Origin: Schizochytrium sp. TIO01
Lineage: Eukaryota > Sar > Bigyra > Thraustochytrida > Thraustochytriidae
DNA: 64,000 nt
Assembly (NCBI GenBank): GCA_004764695.1
Contig: SMSO01000025.1
Location: 2,997,102 to 3,061,101, forward strand
Direction of reading: 5' to 3'
Part shown: positions 10,679-20,839 of the stretch, piece by piece
Layout: each line of letters starts with the position of its first letter
How positions within the stretch are numbered: the first letter of the stretch is position 1
Translations under genes and position numbers: made by a program
Notes under the pieces: generated by a model
Told to the model about the DNA's origin: nothing
Seen by the model: only the letters and a program-made list of their open reading frames with translations
The model's database searches: none

Positions 10679-11500
10679 TTATTGAGCAGTGCTCTCAGCT
10701 TCCTCTTCAGCCTCAGTCTCCGCATCAATCTCGTGGAGACCGCATACAGCGTTGAATGGAACAGCGTAATTCATTAAACGCGGGTATGGCAAATTCAAGT
10801 GGGTCATGATGTCTTTGAAAGTTTCTCTGTCTTTAGTCAATCGCGGGTTGTGCACTTTCTCCTCGCCAACAGTTGACATAGTACGTCCTCGGTAGTCGTG
10901 TCCGGGAAAGATAATGGTATCATCGTCGAGTGTAAAGATTTTATCATGCACTGAGTCATAAAGCTTGTCTGCATCACCGTTTTGAAAGTCAGTACGGCCA
11001 CATCCTCGAATAAGAACAGTGTCTCCAGTGAAAGCCATTTTCACATTGTCATTTTCAAGAAGAAGGGTGTGGCACCCGGCTGTGTGCCCAGGTGTATGCA
11101 AAAACTTGAGAGCGTATTCACCAAAGTGAAGAGCTGCTCCATCTGCGACCTTGAGGTCAGCTTTTGCTTCTTCATTACCGTTCTGGCCTAGTACAGTTTT
11201 CATGTCAAAAACCTGCTGCTTGAGTCGTCCCGTTGCAGTGGAGTGATCTGCATGAATATGGGTATTAATTGCGTACTTAAGCTTTGGGTGTTCAATAACC
11301 TCCGTCATCACACCTAAGTCTCTGTCAATATGACTAAGAACAGGATCAATTAGCACAGCCTCTCCGCTCTTTGTGTCTCCTAAAAGATATGTATAGGTGG
11401 ATGAGGTTTTATCGAAAAGTTGCCTGAGAACAAGCTGGCTGCTGCCTGCAAGCGTTGAGGTAAGACCTCTTGAGCTCTTAGAAAGGTAGCTTAGAGACAT
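10679..11500 (-). CDS. ETHE1: ETHE1-type persulfide dioxygenase (metallo-beta-lactamase fold)
   Basis: This is a 273-residue protein from the ATG at 11498-11500; the frame extends 16 codons further but only to a TTG. The family oxidises glutathione persulfide to sulfite in mitochondrial sulfide breakdown. The metallo-beta-lactamase motif THIHADH places H81, H83, D85 and H86; TPGHT gives H139, AFTGD gives D160, and FPGHDY gives H201. H81, H139 and D160 match the mononuclear iron ligands of ETHE1. The strings RGCGRTDFQ and HNPRL are typical of ETHE1 rather than glyoxalase II, and the length is usual. The first 30 residues are basic and Ser-rich with no acidic residue before D30, consistent with a mitochondrial targeting peptide (inferred). 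It is divergent from the immunophilin gene, 1.68 kb away. Confidence 0.93.
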   Translation of the reverse strand: MSLSYLSKSSRGLTSTLAGSSQLVLRQLFDKTSSTYTYLLGDTKSGEAVLIDPVLSHIDRDLGVMTEVIEHPKLKYAINTHIHADHSTATGRLKQQVFDMKTVLGQNGNEEAKADLKVADGAALHFGEYALKFLHTPGHTAGCHTLLLENDNVKMAFTGDTVLIRGCGRTDFQNGDADKLYDSVHDKIFTLDDDTIIFPGHDYRGRTMSTVGEEKVHNPRLTKDRETFKDIMTHLNLPYPRLMNYAVPFNAVCGLHEIDAETEAEEEAESTAQ

Positions 11501-13180
11501 CTTTACTATCAGCTGCCGGTACCTTACTTTTCTCCGTATCTGCAACAATCACACGTAGTTTTTCTTTGATTGTTTTGCTGCTTCGAGTTCCAGGTTTGCT
11601 GATTCGTATGAGCACTTTTTCCTTGCGAGATTCCGGGTTCGAAAGCGTCCGTATTGTCCGGGCTCATTGAGCCGTTCTGGCTTTAACAATTTATTAATTC
11701 TCCGAAGCAAAAACTCGATCATCGTTGGTGTGCGTTTCGCCAGTCTCTCTCTTTGAGTAAACGCCATCAGTTCGGGGGTTGGTTCTTCAGTCTACAGCAG
11801 TCATGGGTTTTCACGGAGTGGCCATGACCCAGAATCAGGCGTATGGTTTCATGAGGTTTAGATTTTGTCGCACTTTCCCCTCCATGATATTAGGGGGAAA
11901 GGGACACCCGCTTTGACGAGCAGTCAATGACTAACATTCGCCCTGTCCTATTTCTGTCGCTGTTGCATATGAGCGAGGACAGCTGGGTCAAAGCACGCGC
12001 GATAGTTCCTCGATCAGTTGATCACTTTGCCTAACTTATGCAAGCAGAGCAGATATATCTGCGGTAGGACAAAAGGGAATTTGATCCAGTTTTTGACGTT
12101 TCATGAAGAAAGGTCACCCATGCCGAGTTAAAAATAACCTTGCATTCCTTTCAGTCAATAGTTTCCGTCGCTGGAGATGCTCGTAGTGGCCAAGTGCGAC
12201 GTGATCGTTGGCTAGCGGGTTATGAAGAAGGTGCATTAAGCAACATTTGCGTTGATGTCGCTAATTTCGGACGGGGTTTTAACATTTTGTTGGATCGCGC
12301 GTTTGCAATGCGCTTCAAGTGATCGTAGTTTAGATCTTGTTTGCACAGGTCAGTTTTGAATAAACCAGAAAGAAAACTGACTCCATTGAATGGAACAACA
12401 TTCATTTGCAAAGTTTTTGATCATGGTTTGCCCCCGGAATAATTCCAGAATACTGATTAGGTCTTCGGATAAATCGGCATAACCTCCGGTAGGCCTACTT
12501 AATATAAACTTGCCATAACGATATAAGTCCTAAATAACAAGAGTAGAATATGCTTCACTGTTGTGATTTAAATTCACATTGAATTTAATCAATACGATGT
12601 TCAATCCTTAACTTCAACCTCATATTTGGATATTTCGAGCAAGTAGTTCTATAGCTCCAATAGGTGACGCAGAAACAATTCGTGTGTACCGAGGACTCTT
12701 TGGAGTCCCTCATTTTTCGAGAAGGTTTCTGATTAGTTAAGTCCTATTGTATATGGTAGGACCCCTAGAAGTTAACCGTAGCGCAGAGACGATCTTGTTT
12801 CCTATTTTGTTTAATTACACAGGATAAGGCCAACTAAACGATTGATCAAACACAACTTTAATCATAACAGCAAACCCCAAAAAGCCATCACAAAACCTGT
12901 CTTTTCGCTCGGAGCATCGGTAAGTAAAGTGCAGGGTTGTGCGGCTCGCGTGGCACTGCGTATGCGTTTCGCGATCTTAGCTGCTCAGGACTGTTGAAGA
13001 GTCGTCCAATCTATTTTGTCGTTGGGTTCAAGCTGATTGGTTCATCTGGAACGTTGTTAAAGGCTAACTCTCAAGACTATATCTTTGCATTGTCTTGCTC
13101 GGCGTACGTCAATCAATTCAAACCACAGTAATCAAATAGTTTGTTGATCTAGTTTCATACAGATTCTCCAAACAAACACC
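11501..13180. promoter_or_regulatory. Divergent intergenic region between ETHE1 and immunophilin genes
   Basis: This 1.68 kb stretch must hold both promoters. A minus-strand ATG-initiated ORF of 72 codons (11549-11767), very basic and without recognised homology, ends just before the ETHE1 start and may be an upstream ORF. A small imperfect inverted repeat (CTTTCCCCT / AGGGGGAAAG, 11872-11900) is visible. No TATA box or further gene can be supported. Confidence 0.45.
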
Positions 13181-14323
13181 ATGTCGGAGATTAAGGGTCT
13201 TGCTACCAAGGTGGGTGAGGAGATCGACCTTACCGGAGACGGCGGCATCGTGAAGAAGGTGCTCGCTCTTGGTCAGGAAGATGGTGCCACTCCGCAGCCC
13301 GGCGATCAGGTTTGGGCTCATTACACTGGTACCCTTGAAGACGGCTCCAAGTTTGACTCGAGCCGTGATCGCAACAAGGAATTTGATTTCACCATTGGCA
13401 AGGGCCAGGTCATCAAGGGCTGGGATGTCGGTTTTGCATCCATGCGCAAGGGAGAGCGCGCAGAACTCATCATCAAGTCTGATTATGGCTACGGCGCGAT
13501 GGGATCCCCGCCCAAGATTCCTGGCGGCGCTACGCTCAAATTTGATGTTGAGCTCATCCGCTTTGGCCCCAAGCCCAAGGAAAAGTGGGAGTTGAGCCCT
13601 GCCGAGAAGATCGCAGAGGCCAAGCAGTATAAGGAGAAGGGCGTGGAGGCTTTCAAGGCGAAGGATTACACCACTGCTCTTGAGGAGTGGGAACAGGCGT
13701 TTGACTACGTCGAGTTCATGGATGGAAGCGATGAAGAGGCCGCCGAAGGTGGCGAGCTTAAGCTCTCTCTTCAGCTCAACATGGCTCAGGCCGCGCTCTC
13801 TACCAAGGACTTCCCCAAGGCTATTCAGCACGCTAGCTCTGCTCTTAAGGAACATCCTGATAATGTCAAGGCTCTCTTCCGCCGTGGTGCCGCACAGTCC
13901 GCATTGGCTAACTTTGGCGAAGCAAAGGAGGATCTCATGAAGGCGCATGGCCTTGAGAAGGACAACAAGGCTATTATTCGTGAGCTTGGTCTCTTGAAGA
14001 AGCGTATCCAGGATGCCAAGGCGAAGGAGAAGTCTATCTTTGGTAATGCCTTCAGTAAGATGGGCGGTGGCATGTACACTGAAAAGAAGTCCGTTGTGCC
14101 TTCTCTTGCTCACGACCAGCACAAGGATTGCCCTAAGGTCTACTTTGATGTCAAGGTTGGTGAGGATGCCGAGCCTGAGCGTGTTGAGATGGAGCTCTTT
14201 AAGGACACTGTCCCCAAGACCGCTGAGAACTTCCGTGCCCTTTGTACCGGCGAGAATGGATACGGATACAAGGGCTGCACCTTTCACCGTGTGATCAAGG
14301 ACTTTATGATTCAGGGTGGCGAC

Positions 14324-14355
<32 letters not shown>

Positions 14356-14629
14356 TATTTACGGCGAGCGCTTTGATGACGAAAACTTCTCCTCCAAGCA
14401 CACTGAGCCGGGTCTTCTTTCCATGGCCAACGCTGGCCCTAACACCAACGGCTCCCAGTTCTTCATTATCACTGCCAACGAGGGCACCCCGCATTTGGAT
14501 GGCAAGCATGTCGTCTTTGGTCGTGTGACCAAGGGTATGGACATTGTTCGCAAGATCGAGGATACCGAAACTGACGGCAGCGACAAGCCCAAGTCCGCGG
14601 TCACTATTGTTGACTGTGGCGAGCTCTAA
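13181..14629 (+). CDS. Dual-family immunophilin: FKBP - TPR - cyclophilin fusion
   Basis: This is a 482-residue protein with the start in good context (CACCATG). Residues 37-128 form an FKBP prolyl isomerase domain; the FK506-pocket residues of FKBP12 are matched (Y48, F58, D59, V77, I78, W81, Y104, and the FDVEL strand). Residues about 140-275 hold three TPR-like helix pairs. Residues 318-482 form a cyclophilin domain with catalytic R370 (FHR), F375, M376 and Q378, and H443 (GKHVVFG). The cyclosporin-contact Trp is His (H438, TPHLDGKH), as in Cyp40. Proteins with both isomerase families (FCBP) are known from Toxoplasma in this order. TPRs of this type usually bind Hsp90. The gene lacks TTA, CTA and TCA codons throughout, suggesting high expression. 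It is convergent with eEF1B-gamma. Confidence 0.95.
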
Positions 14630-15467
14630 GTTTCTTTTCTTTGCACATGTAGAATCAACCGCCAGAGTGAGCTGCTGCAATGATGGATAGATATGATAGC
14701 TTGTCTCTATTATCTACCGGATATTCTTTGCAAGGGTGAATGACAGATGTTTTCGAACTCCATCCAGTTTTAATCCCTTATTTTTCTGCGAATGCACCAA
14801 CCTGGTTTTAGCCAATCTTGCTAACCTTGCATTGTTGGCTACTTTGGCACCAGCTTACATTCGCGAATAATAGCAATCACGTATGATAACTTCTCCCCCG
14901 CGTAATACTTTAGTTTGCTCACTTGAATTTACGAGTTCAGGTGGGTTTTGATCAAAATATTCTGAAACTGATTTTTTTTTTTTGGATTCTTCTAACAATC
15001 CGTGTCATTTGAGAATTGATATCTAGATTTTCCTTTGACGGTTGGCAAGATACGTTGTCCTGCATGTCCTCTTTCCTAGAGAAAAGTATGACCCTTCTAT
15101 TAAGAGTGTTCACGCTTGATTACTATTTTGGTTTCAGATTGATTCATTCGTTTCTATCCTCCCTTATTCGCATGCAATACAATATGCACGGAGTCAAAAG
15201 AAGAAAAACAAGTTTTGAGAGCGATCTTCTATATAAAAAACTTAAAAACTTAAAAGCCAATTAAGAGGAGTATTCAAGCGCTCGAAGTCGTTAGAGACTG
15301 AAAATCAAGAATTTATTATTTGCCCGTCATCAAAACATCCTGCGGTATTTGTACAAGCAAGAAAAGTAATAAAATGAGGAGAGAGAACATATTGTTTTGT
15401 GGAAAAGGGGTACGAAAAAGGGTTGGTTAGGTTTGTTTGTTCGTTAGTTTAGAAGCAAAGAGACATT
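14630..15467. other. Convergent intergenic region
   Basis: This 838 bp AT-rich stretch lies between the immunophilin and eEF1B-gamma stop codons. It carries a T10 run and a TATATAAAA-like word near 15230 without any gene following it. No gene is seen. Confidence 0.6.
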
Positions 15468-16664
15468 TTACTTGAAGACCTTGCAGTCGAGGTAGTTGCG
15501 GGGAGCGCCAATACCAGTGACCTGGTCGGCCTCGGAGCACCAGTACTCAGCAATGATGGCCTTGTTCTTATCGTTGAGCTCCATCTTGGTCCACTCGTGG
15601 TACTCAGCATCCGGGTTGGAGTCGAGGATGGCCTCAACGTTGTCACCGCGGAAGAGCCAGCAGCCCTCGAGCTCCTGGCCCTCCTCAGTGCCGAGGATGA
15701 GGAGGGTACCGAAGAGGTACTTGCGGACAGCGTCAAGACGCTGGCAGAAGCCGCCGGCAAGGTTGGAGGTCTGGAAAGAGACCTTGAGCTCCTCGTTGAA
15801 CTTGTACTTGGAGACCCAGATGCTCCAGCCCTCAGTGTCGAGGTTCTCCCAGAGCCAGGGCATGGCGTCGTACGGGTTGCTAGCGTTAGAGTACTGTCTC
15901 TTCCAGGCATCCATGACGAAGTCGCTCTTGGGGAGCTTGCCGAGGGCGGTGACGGGGTCAACCTTCTCCTCCTTGGGCTCCTCCTTCTTGGGCTCCTCGG
16001 CCTTGGGGGCCTCAGCAGCGGGGGCGGCGGACTTCTTGGGCTCAGCCTGGGACTTAACGGCGGTCTTGACAAGGGTGACGGGGCCAACAACCTTGATGAA
16101 CTCGGGCTGGTTGGCAACAGTCTCGAACCAGCGGGTCACGTTGACAAGCTGCTTGCGGGCCTTGGCGTCGAGCACAAAGCGGAAGGGAAGCACGAGGGTG
16201 ACGGCAACAGCGATATCGGCGAGGGTGACGGCGCGGCCAACGAGGAAGGTCTCAGTCTTGAGGTGCTCCTCGAGGACGGCAAGGGCAGCCTTGAGCTCCT
16301 TAAGGGCACGGGTGGAGACCTCGGGCACGTTCTCGGAGAAGCCAATGATGGGGTAGACAGCCATGGTGGCGGGGACCTCGATCTCGTTGGAGCAGAAGTC
16401 GACCCAGGACTCGATCTGGGCCTGCTCAAAGGCGTCCTTGCCAACGAGCTCGGTCTTGCCGGCAGCGACGAACTTCATGGCGGCGTTGCTGGTGAAGAGG
16501 CAGCCCTTCTCGGTCTCGAGCATGGGGAGGCGCTCAGCGGCGGCCTTGCCCTTGACGTCGCTCTCCTTGACGCCGGTCACGACCTCGAGGCTGGCACCAG
16601 CATACTGGGCAGCGACGATGATCTTCTGGGCGCGGAAGGAGCCGGGGCGAGCGTACAGCTTCAT
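15468..16664 (-). CDS. EEF1G: Translation elongation factor eEF1B subunit gamma
   Basis: This is a 398-residue protein. It anchors the eEF1B nucleotide-exchange complex that recharges eEF1A with GTP during translation. A glutathione-transferase-like N-terminal half (residues 1-75 thioredoxin-like, about 85-200 helical) is followed by a K/P/A/E-rich linker (about 205-235). The conserved EF1G C-terminal domain spans about 240-398, beginning near LPKSDFVMDAWKRQYSN and containing SIWVSKYKFNEEL and the end LDCKVFK. Length is usual for the family. The start is ATG in good context (AAAACCATGA). Codon choice is highly biased: an antisense frame stays open over most of the gene because TTA, CTA and TCA are avoided, as expected for an abundant protein. 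It is divergent from SF3A1, 1.83 kb away. Confidence 0.96.
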   Translation of the reverse strand: MKLYARPGSFRAQKIIVAAQYAGASLEVVTGVKESDVKGKAAAERLPMLETEKGCLFTSNAAMKFVAAGKTELVGKDAFEQAQIESWVDFCSNEIEVPATMAVYPIIGFSENVPEVSTRALKELKAALAVLEEHLKTETFLVGRAVTLADIAVAVTLVLPFRFVLDAKARKQLVNVTRWFETVANQPEFIKVVGPVTLVKTAVKSQAEPKKSAAPAAEAPKAEEPKKEEPKEEKVDPVTALGKLPKSDFVMDAWKRQYSNASNPYDAMPWLWENLDTEGWSIWVSKYKFNEELKVSFQTSNLAGGFCQRLDAVRKYLFGTLLILGTEEGQELEGCWLFRGDNVEAILDSNPDAEYHEWTKMELNDKNKAIIAEYWCSEADQVTGIGAPRNYLDCKVFK

Positions 16665-18497
16665 GGTTTTAGTTTGTGTGTTTGCGAACTACAAAAATGT
16701 GATTCTATGTACCATAAATATCGCATGAAAAATGATCAAAATCGATTCGATTGATGGAGCAAAGTAAATTGTGGTTAGTCCTCATCATCCTTATTTATCA
16801 ATACCATACCAAAGGTTTCCTCTAGCGCCACACGACTCTGTCGTCATGAATTCGCTATGCCTCTTTTCATACCGCGCTTGCTCACGCCATCCATCGTATC
16901 TTGACATAATAAGCACACGGGGTATCTCTGCTTATCAAAGTAAGCTTCAGTAGATCGTTGCTTCTTCATGACCACACTGCCACGCCAGCCAGCCAGCCAA
17001 ATCTCTCATCAACCTAATAAGCTGCGTGAGACACGGCTTTCAAAAGGTCATAGACTAGAGCCATAGAGCACTGAGCATTCTCCCCGTATCCCGTGAACCC
17101 TTCCCTCGCGCAGCCGGGTACCTCTCCACACGCTCGCACCTACCTCTGATTGGCGATCTGCTGCGAGACGACTGGAGCCAAGCAAACCAAACATCATCTC
17201 CTAATATATGACGAAGAACCCAGAAAGAAAAGAAAAGAAGGCTTTTCAAAGGACCTTACGAGGGGAAAGAATCTTTTAACTACCTTTCGCAGCATATTAT
17301 CATTATCAGAAAGAATCGTAAAAAGAAAGAAAGAAAGACACAGGGCTAGCGAGAACTAGGATACTATTACAACACACTGCGAGTGAATGGATGGATGGCG
17401 GAGATGCGGCCGGGCGGTTAGAAGTGTATTAATGTTTCGGTTAGGAGGGCTGCGGCTGAAGACCTCCGAGGGCAACGAGCGGGAACGAAGGTGGAAAGAA
17501 ACGATTGCGATGCTAGAAGGTTTTAGGAAAGCTTGAAGCGGGCTCCGTGAACTTGAAGGGATCGGAGATGGGCTGGGAACAGGACTAAAACCAAGAGAAG
17601 TTCACGAGCGGAGAGAGCTTCATCAGAACATTCCGAAAGTAGTATTAGGGATCCCCGTGAATCGTTAAAAGCAGGTTGGGATGATGTCGTTGTCAACCTA
17701 GGTTGCACTACCTAGCTAGATACCTAATTAGTTAGTATTTTGCTTAGCAATAGCAAAGCAGGCAATGCGACTACAGTGGCGGCAGTGTTTGTATGCGTTA
17801 CGAATGGGCCAAATCATGCTTTGAAAGGAACTGAGTAAGAAATGGGGACAAAATTTACGAATATAAAGTACAACGGGGCAGGTAGATTCTTCAGTTTCAA
17901 TTCAGAGTTCAATAAATGGTTGAGTTGTAGATTTTTCTCAGGTAGAGTATTATTTGTATGTGTGATTCATGTGCAAATCTATTCGAGGCGAAGAAGCTCT
18001 TTGTTGCAATGTAGGATTTAAACCAATAAACGTTGACCAAAATAGCGTCTTTGTCGCCGATGTTTGTTTCTGTACTTGAGTTATTTTTTTTGTACATTTT
18101 GCAATGTGATGGGCAGGGAAAATTACGTCGTCTTCATCTGCAAAAGTATCATCGTCTTGACTAATCACAGGGACTTTGCCAATAAATCACAGGCTTTCAA
18201 CTTATCCTGAATTGGAGATAGTTACGTTTTTATGCAACGCCGCCTCTATATAAATACATCTACAATTCAGACTGTAGTACAAAAGATTTTCAGGTCATCA
18301 TCGATTTATTTCCAACGCTGCCTCACGCCCTCCTAATTATCCTCTAACTCAAACCCTAGCACTTTTCTCTCATATTAAATAGGTGATGATCGTGAATGAA
18401 CAAATGACCACTCTCTGAAAAGTTGGCCTTGAGGTGTAGACCTTTTCGATCTCCTTGCGACGGGGAGATTGATCTCCACCATTCTCTGTGGAAAACG
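16665..18497. promoter_or_regulatory. Divergent intergenic region between eEF1B-gamma and SF3A1
   Basis: This 1.83 kb stretch contains both promoters. A purine-rich tract (17218-17345), a perfect 12 bp palindrome CAACCTAGGTTG (17694-17705) and a TACCTA-rich patch to 17735 are visible. A TATA box for SF3A1 lies at 18247-18256. No additional gene is supported. Confidence 0.5.
18247..18256 (+). promoter_or_regulatory. TATA box of SF3A1
   Basis: The word TATATAAATA follows a GC-rich stretch and lies 242 bp upstream of the SF3A1 ATG. This position implies a 5' UTR of about 210 bases. Confidence 0.55.
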
Positions 18498-20165
18498 ATG
18501 TCGGCAGACATAGGCAAGGATGGCGATGCCACCGCGCCGGCGGCCGAGGCGCGGCAGGGCGCGGTCACAGGCGTCATCAAGCCGCCAGTAGGTCTGCGAA
18601 TGCTTGTGGACAAAACCGCGGAGCACGTGGCCCTGCGCGGAAAGGCTTTTGAGGATAACATCAAGGTCAAGATGAAGGGCAAGCCAAAGTTTGATTTTCT
18701 TAACCTTGGACATCCGTACCACCGATACTACTTGGAGAAAGTTGACGAGCTTTCACTTAAACAGCACCTTGACGCCACTAAGAAAGATCAAGAAAGTAAA
18801 CAAGCCTCTACAACATCCGCATCATCATCGTCTTCTACCTCGCCAGATGCGGGCACGGCTAATAAGGTAGCAAACAGCGAAAGTGCTGATGATGATGCAG
18901 ATAAAAACTCTGGGGAATCGAAACGAGAGGAGGAGGAGGAGCAACAAGACGCGGAAGAGTCTACGGGAAAAGCGACCAGCTCAAAGGATACGAAGAATAG
19001 CAATGTTATTCAACGATCTGCAAAGCTAGACGCTACGGCTAAAGCAATTCGGAAAAGGCGCACACGAGCCCCACCTCCCCTTCAGTTTACTGTAGATCAC
19101 CCAATTGGGACAGAGCCTGCGCAAACGATAGATCTTATTAAATTAATGGCAAAGTACGCCGCTGTACTTGGGGATGACTTTATTCAGCAGGTGCGGGCTC
19201 GAGAGCAGTATAATCCGGAATTTGGTTTCCTGCACGTAGGTGACCGCCTCCACTCATATTTCAGAGAGATGCGAAAGATGTATGCAAAAGTGCTTGATTG
19301 GGAAGAAACAATGAATGTAGTCGCGGAGGATTTTAAAGACCGGTTAAACGTTCTGGATCGTGCTGTGCATCGTGTTGAGTGGGAATCTGACCAGGCCATG
19401 CGTGACCGTGAAATGAAAGTAAAAGAGCGTGAGGAATTTATCGCTTTTAATCAAATCGACTGGCACGATTTTGCACTCGTGGACACAATCTCATTTGAAG
19501 ACAAACCTTCGACGAGCGCTCCTTCAGCTTTAGCTGACACGGGAGAAAATAAAGGGAATGCTTCCTCTTCCGGAACAGCACCTGCTGGCAAAGGGCCTGC
19601 TGCTGCTCCTGCTGCTGCTGCTGCAGAATCAGATTCAGACTCAGACGTTGATATGGATATGGATGATAGTGATGAAGAGGATGGCCCTATTAACGTTCGC
19701 GAAAACTATCAACCACAGGCGAAGGCTCAAGCCACTAAAGAAACCAAACTTGCGCTTCCCGATGGTCGTGAAATGAGTGCCAATGATGTGAATGAGCATA
19801 TGCGTGTTGAATTGCTTGATCCAAAGTGGAAAGAACAACGAGAGCGTTTTCTGGACAAACAAAAGGTTCAAGCTTTTGCTGAACAAGATATTGGCCGCAA
19901 TTTGAAAAGAATTGCTGCTCACCGTCCGGACGTCTTTTCAACAGACGCGGGTGCTGTAGAACGTGCACGCAAGGAGGACGAGGCTGCCGCTCAATCGCAA
20001 GGGCTTACATGGGATGGTACCGCTAGTTCTGCTGCCGTAGTCACCGCAGAGGCTGCGAAGCGTAAACTTGAAGCACGCAATCAGCCCAAAAAGAACAAAC
20101 CTGAAATTGACTACAAAGTTGGGCCTACTGCTGGTCCGCCTAGCAAGCGAAGCAAGAAGCCTTGA
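18498..20165 (+). CDS. SF3A1: Splicing factor 3A subunit 1 (SF3A1 / Prp21)
   Basis: This is a 555-residue protein from the ATG at 18498; the frame opens 25 codons earlier but only at a TTG. SF3A1 is part of the U2 snRNP and helps branch-site recognition. SURP1 lies at about residues 30-85 (KTAEHVALRG, PKFDFLN, PYHRYY) and SURP2 at about 205-265 (IDLIKLMAKYAAVLG, FGFLH). After SURP2 come the conserved RVEWE and FNQIDWHDF segments, then a D/S-rich acidic stretch and the NEHMRVELLDPKWKEQ motif near 440-455. The protein ends shortly after, with a basic tail (KRSKKP). The C-terminal ubiquitin-like domain of animal SF3A1 is absent; yeast Prp21 also lacks it. It is convergent with the JmjC-like gene. 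Confidence 0.94.
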   Translation: MSADIGKDGDATAPAAEARQGAVTGVIKPPVGLRMLVDKTAEHVALRGKAFEDNIKVKMKGKPKFDFLNLGHPYHRYYLEKVDELSLKQHLDATKKDQESKQASTTSASSSSSTSPDAGTANKVANSESADDDADKNSGESKREEEEEQQDAEESTGKATSSKDTKNSNVIQRSAKLDATAKAIRKRRTRAPPPLQFTVDHPIGTEPAQTIDLIKLMAKYAAVLGDDFIQQVRAREQYNPEFGFLHVGDRLHSYFREMRKMYAKVLDWEETMNVVAEDFKDRLNVLDRAVHRVEWESDQAMRDREMKVKEREEFIAFNQIDWHDFALVDTISFEDKPSTSAPSALADTGENKGNASSSGTAPAGKGPAAAPAAAAAESDSDSDVDMDMDDSDEEDGPINVRENYQPQAKAQATKETKLALPDGREMSANDVNEHMRVELLDPKWKEQRERFLDKQKVQAFAEQDIGRNLKRIAAHRPDVFSTDAGAVERARKEDEAAAQSQGLTWDGTASSAAVVTAEAAKRKLEARNQPKKNKPEIDYKVGPTAGPPSKRSKKP

Positions 20166-20839
20166 TCTCTTTGTTGCAAACAAAACACACACAAACACAC
20201 ACAAAACCAACCAATCAAACTTCAATATATTAGTTAACCGTCTAAGAGTTCGCTTCTTTTTGTATTAAAACATTCATTCTATATCTAATAAGTTTATTTC
20301 TCTAAAGAGTCTGTAAATTATGGTTTAAAATCTTGAAGGTTGTGTCTCGAGACTATACTTCACCCAACAGAGTCAAAAGTGCCTTACGTTGTCTATTGCA
20401 TGAGTCTGTGTCGTTTTATCCAAGATGTATCGATAGCAAGAAATTGAAACCCAAAGTTGGACAGGCATGATCCAACTACTCATTTTTAATAGGCTTGAGT
20501 TGTGGAGAAGTGAAGACTTCGGTCATTCTTGCCATCCCTCCCACAAGAAACAGGCTTTATTTAAATTTTAACAGAAATGCACTTGATTATAATACATGGA
20601 CATCGTCCCTGCTGGTATTAGGGAGGCACACAGGGTAAAGAACAATAGCAGGAAGGCGGTACAGTTTTAAAAAGTTCAATTTTTTTTTCTTTTGGCAGGC
20701 ATGTTAATTTGTTGAAAGTCTAGAATTGGTTCATCATGAATGTCGTGCTGTCAGAATTGTGTTGGTCATCAAAGGGTTATAATAGTTGATGGGTTTTGTG
20801 TGTTGTGTGTTGTGATGTTTTCGTGTGGTACATCTTTCT
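20166..20839. other. Convergent intergenic region
   Basis: This 674 bp stretch separates the SF3A1 and JmjC-like stop codons. Short (ACAC)n and TGTGTGTT words are present. No gene is seen. Confidence 0.6.

Noticed and set aside
11549-11767. 72-codon minus-strand ORF before ETHE1
   Set aside because: Possible upstream ORF, but very basic, without homology, and not needed for a complete ETHE1; not called as a gene.
13118-14680. 520-codon antisense frame over the immunophilin gene
   Set aside because: It is in codon register with the sense gene and open only because TTA, CTA and TCA are avoided; the protein resembles nothing.
15597-16754. 385-codon antisense frame over eEF1B-gamma
   Set aside because: Same codon-bias effect as for the immunophilin gene.
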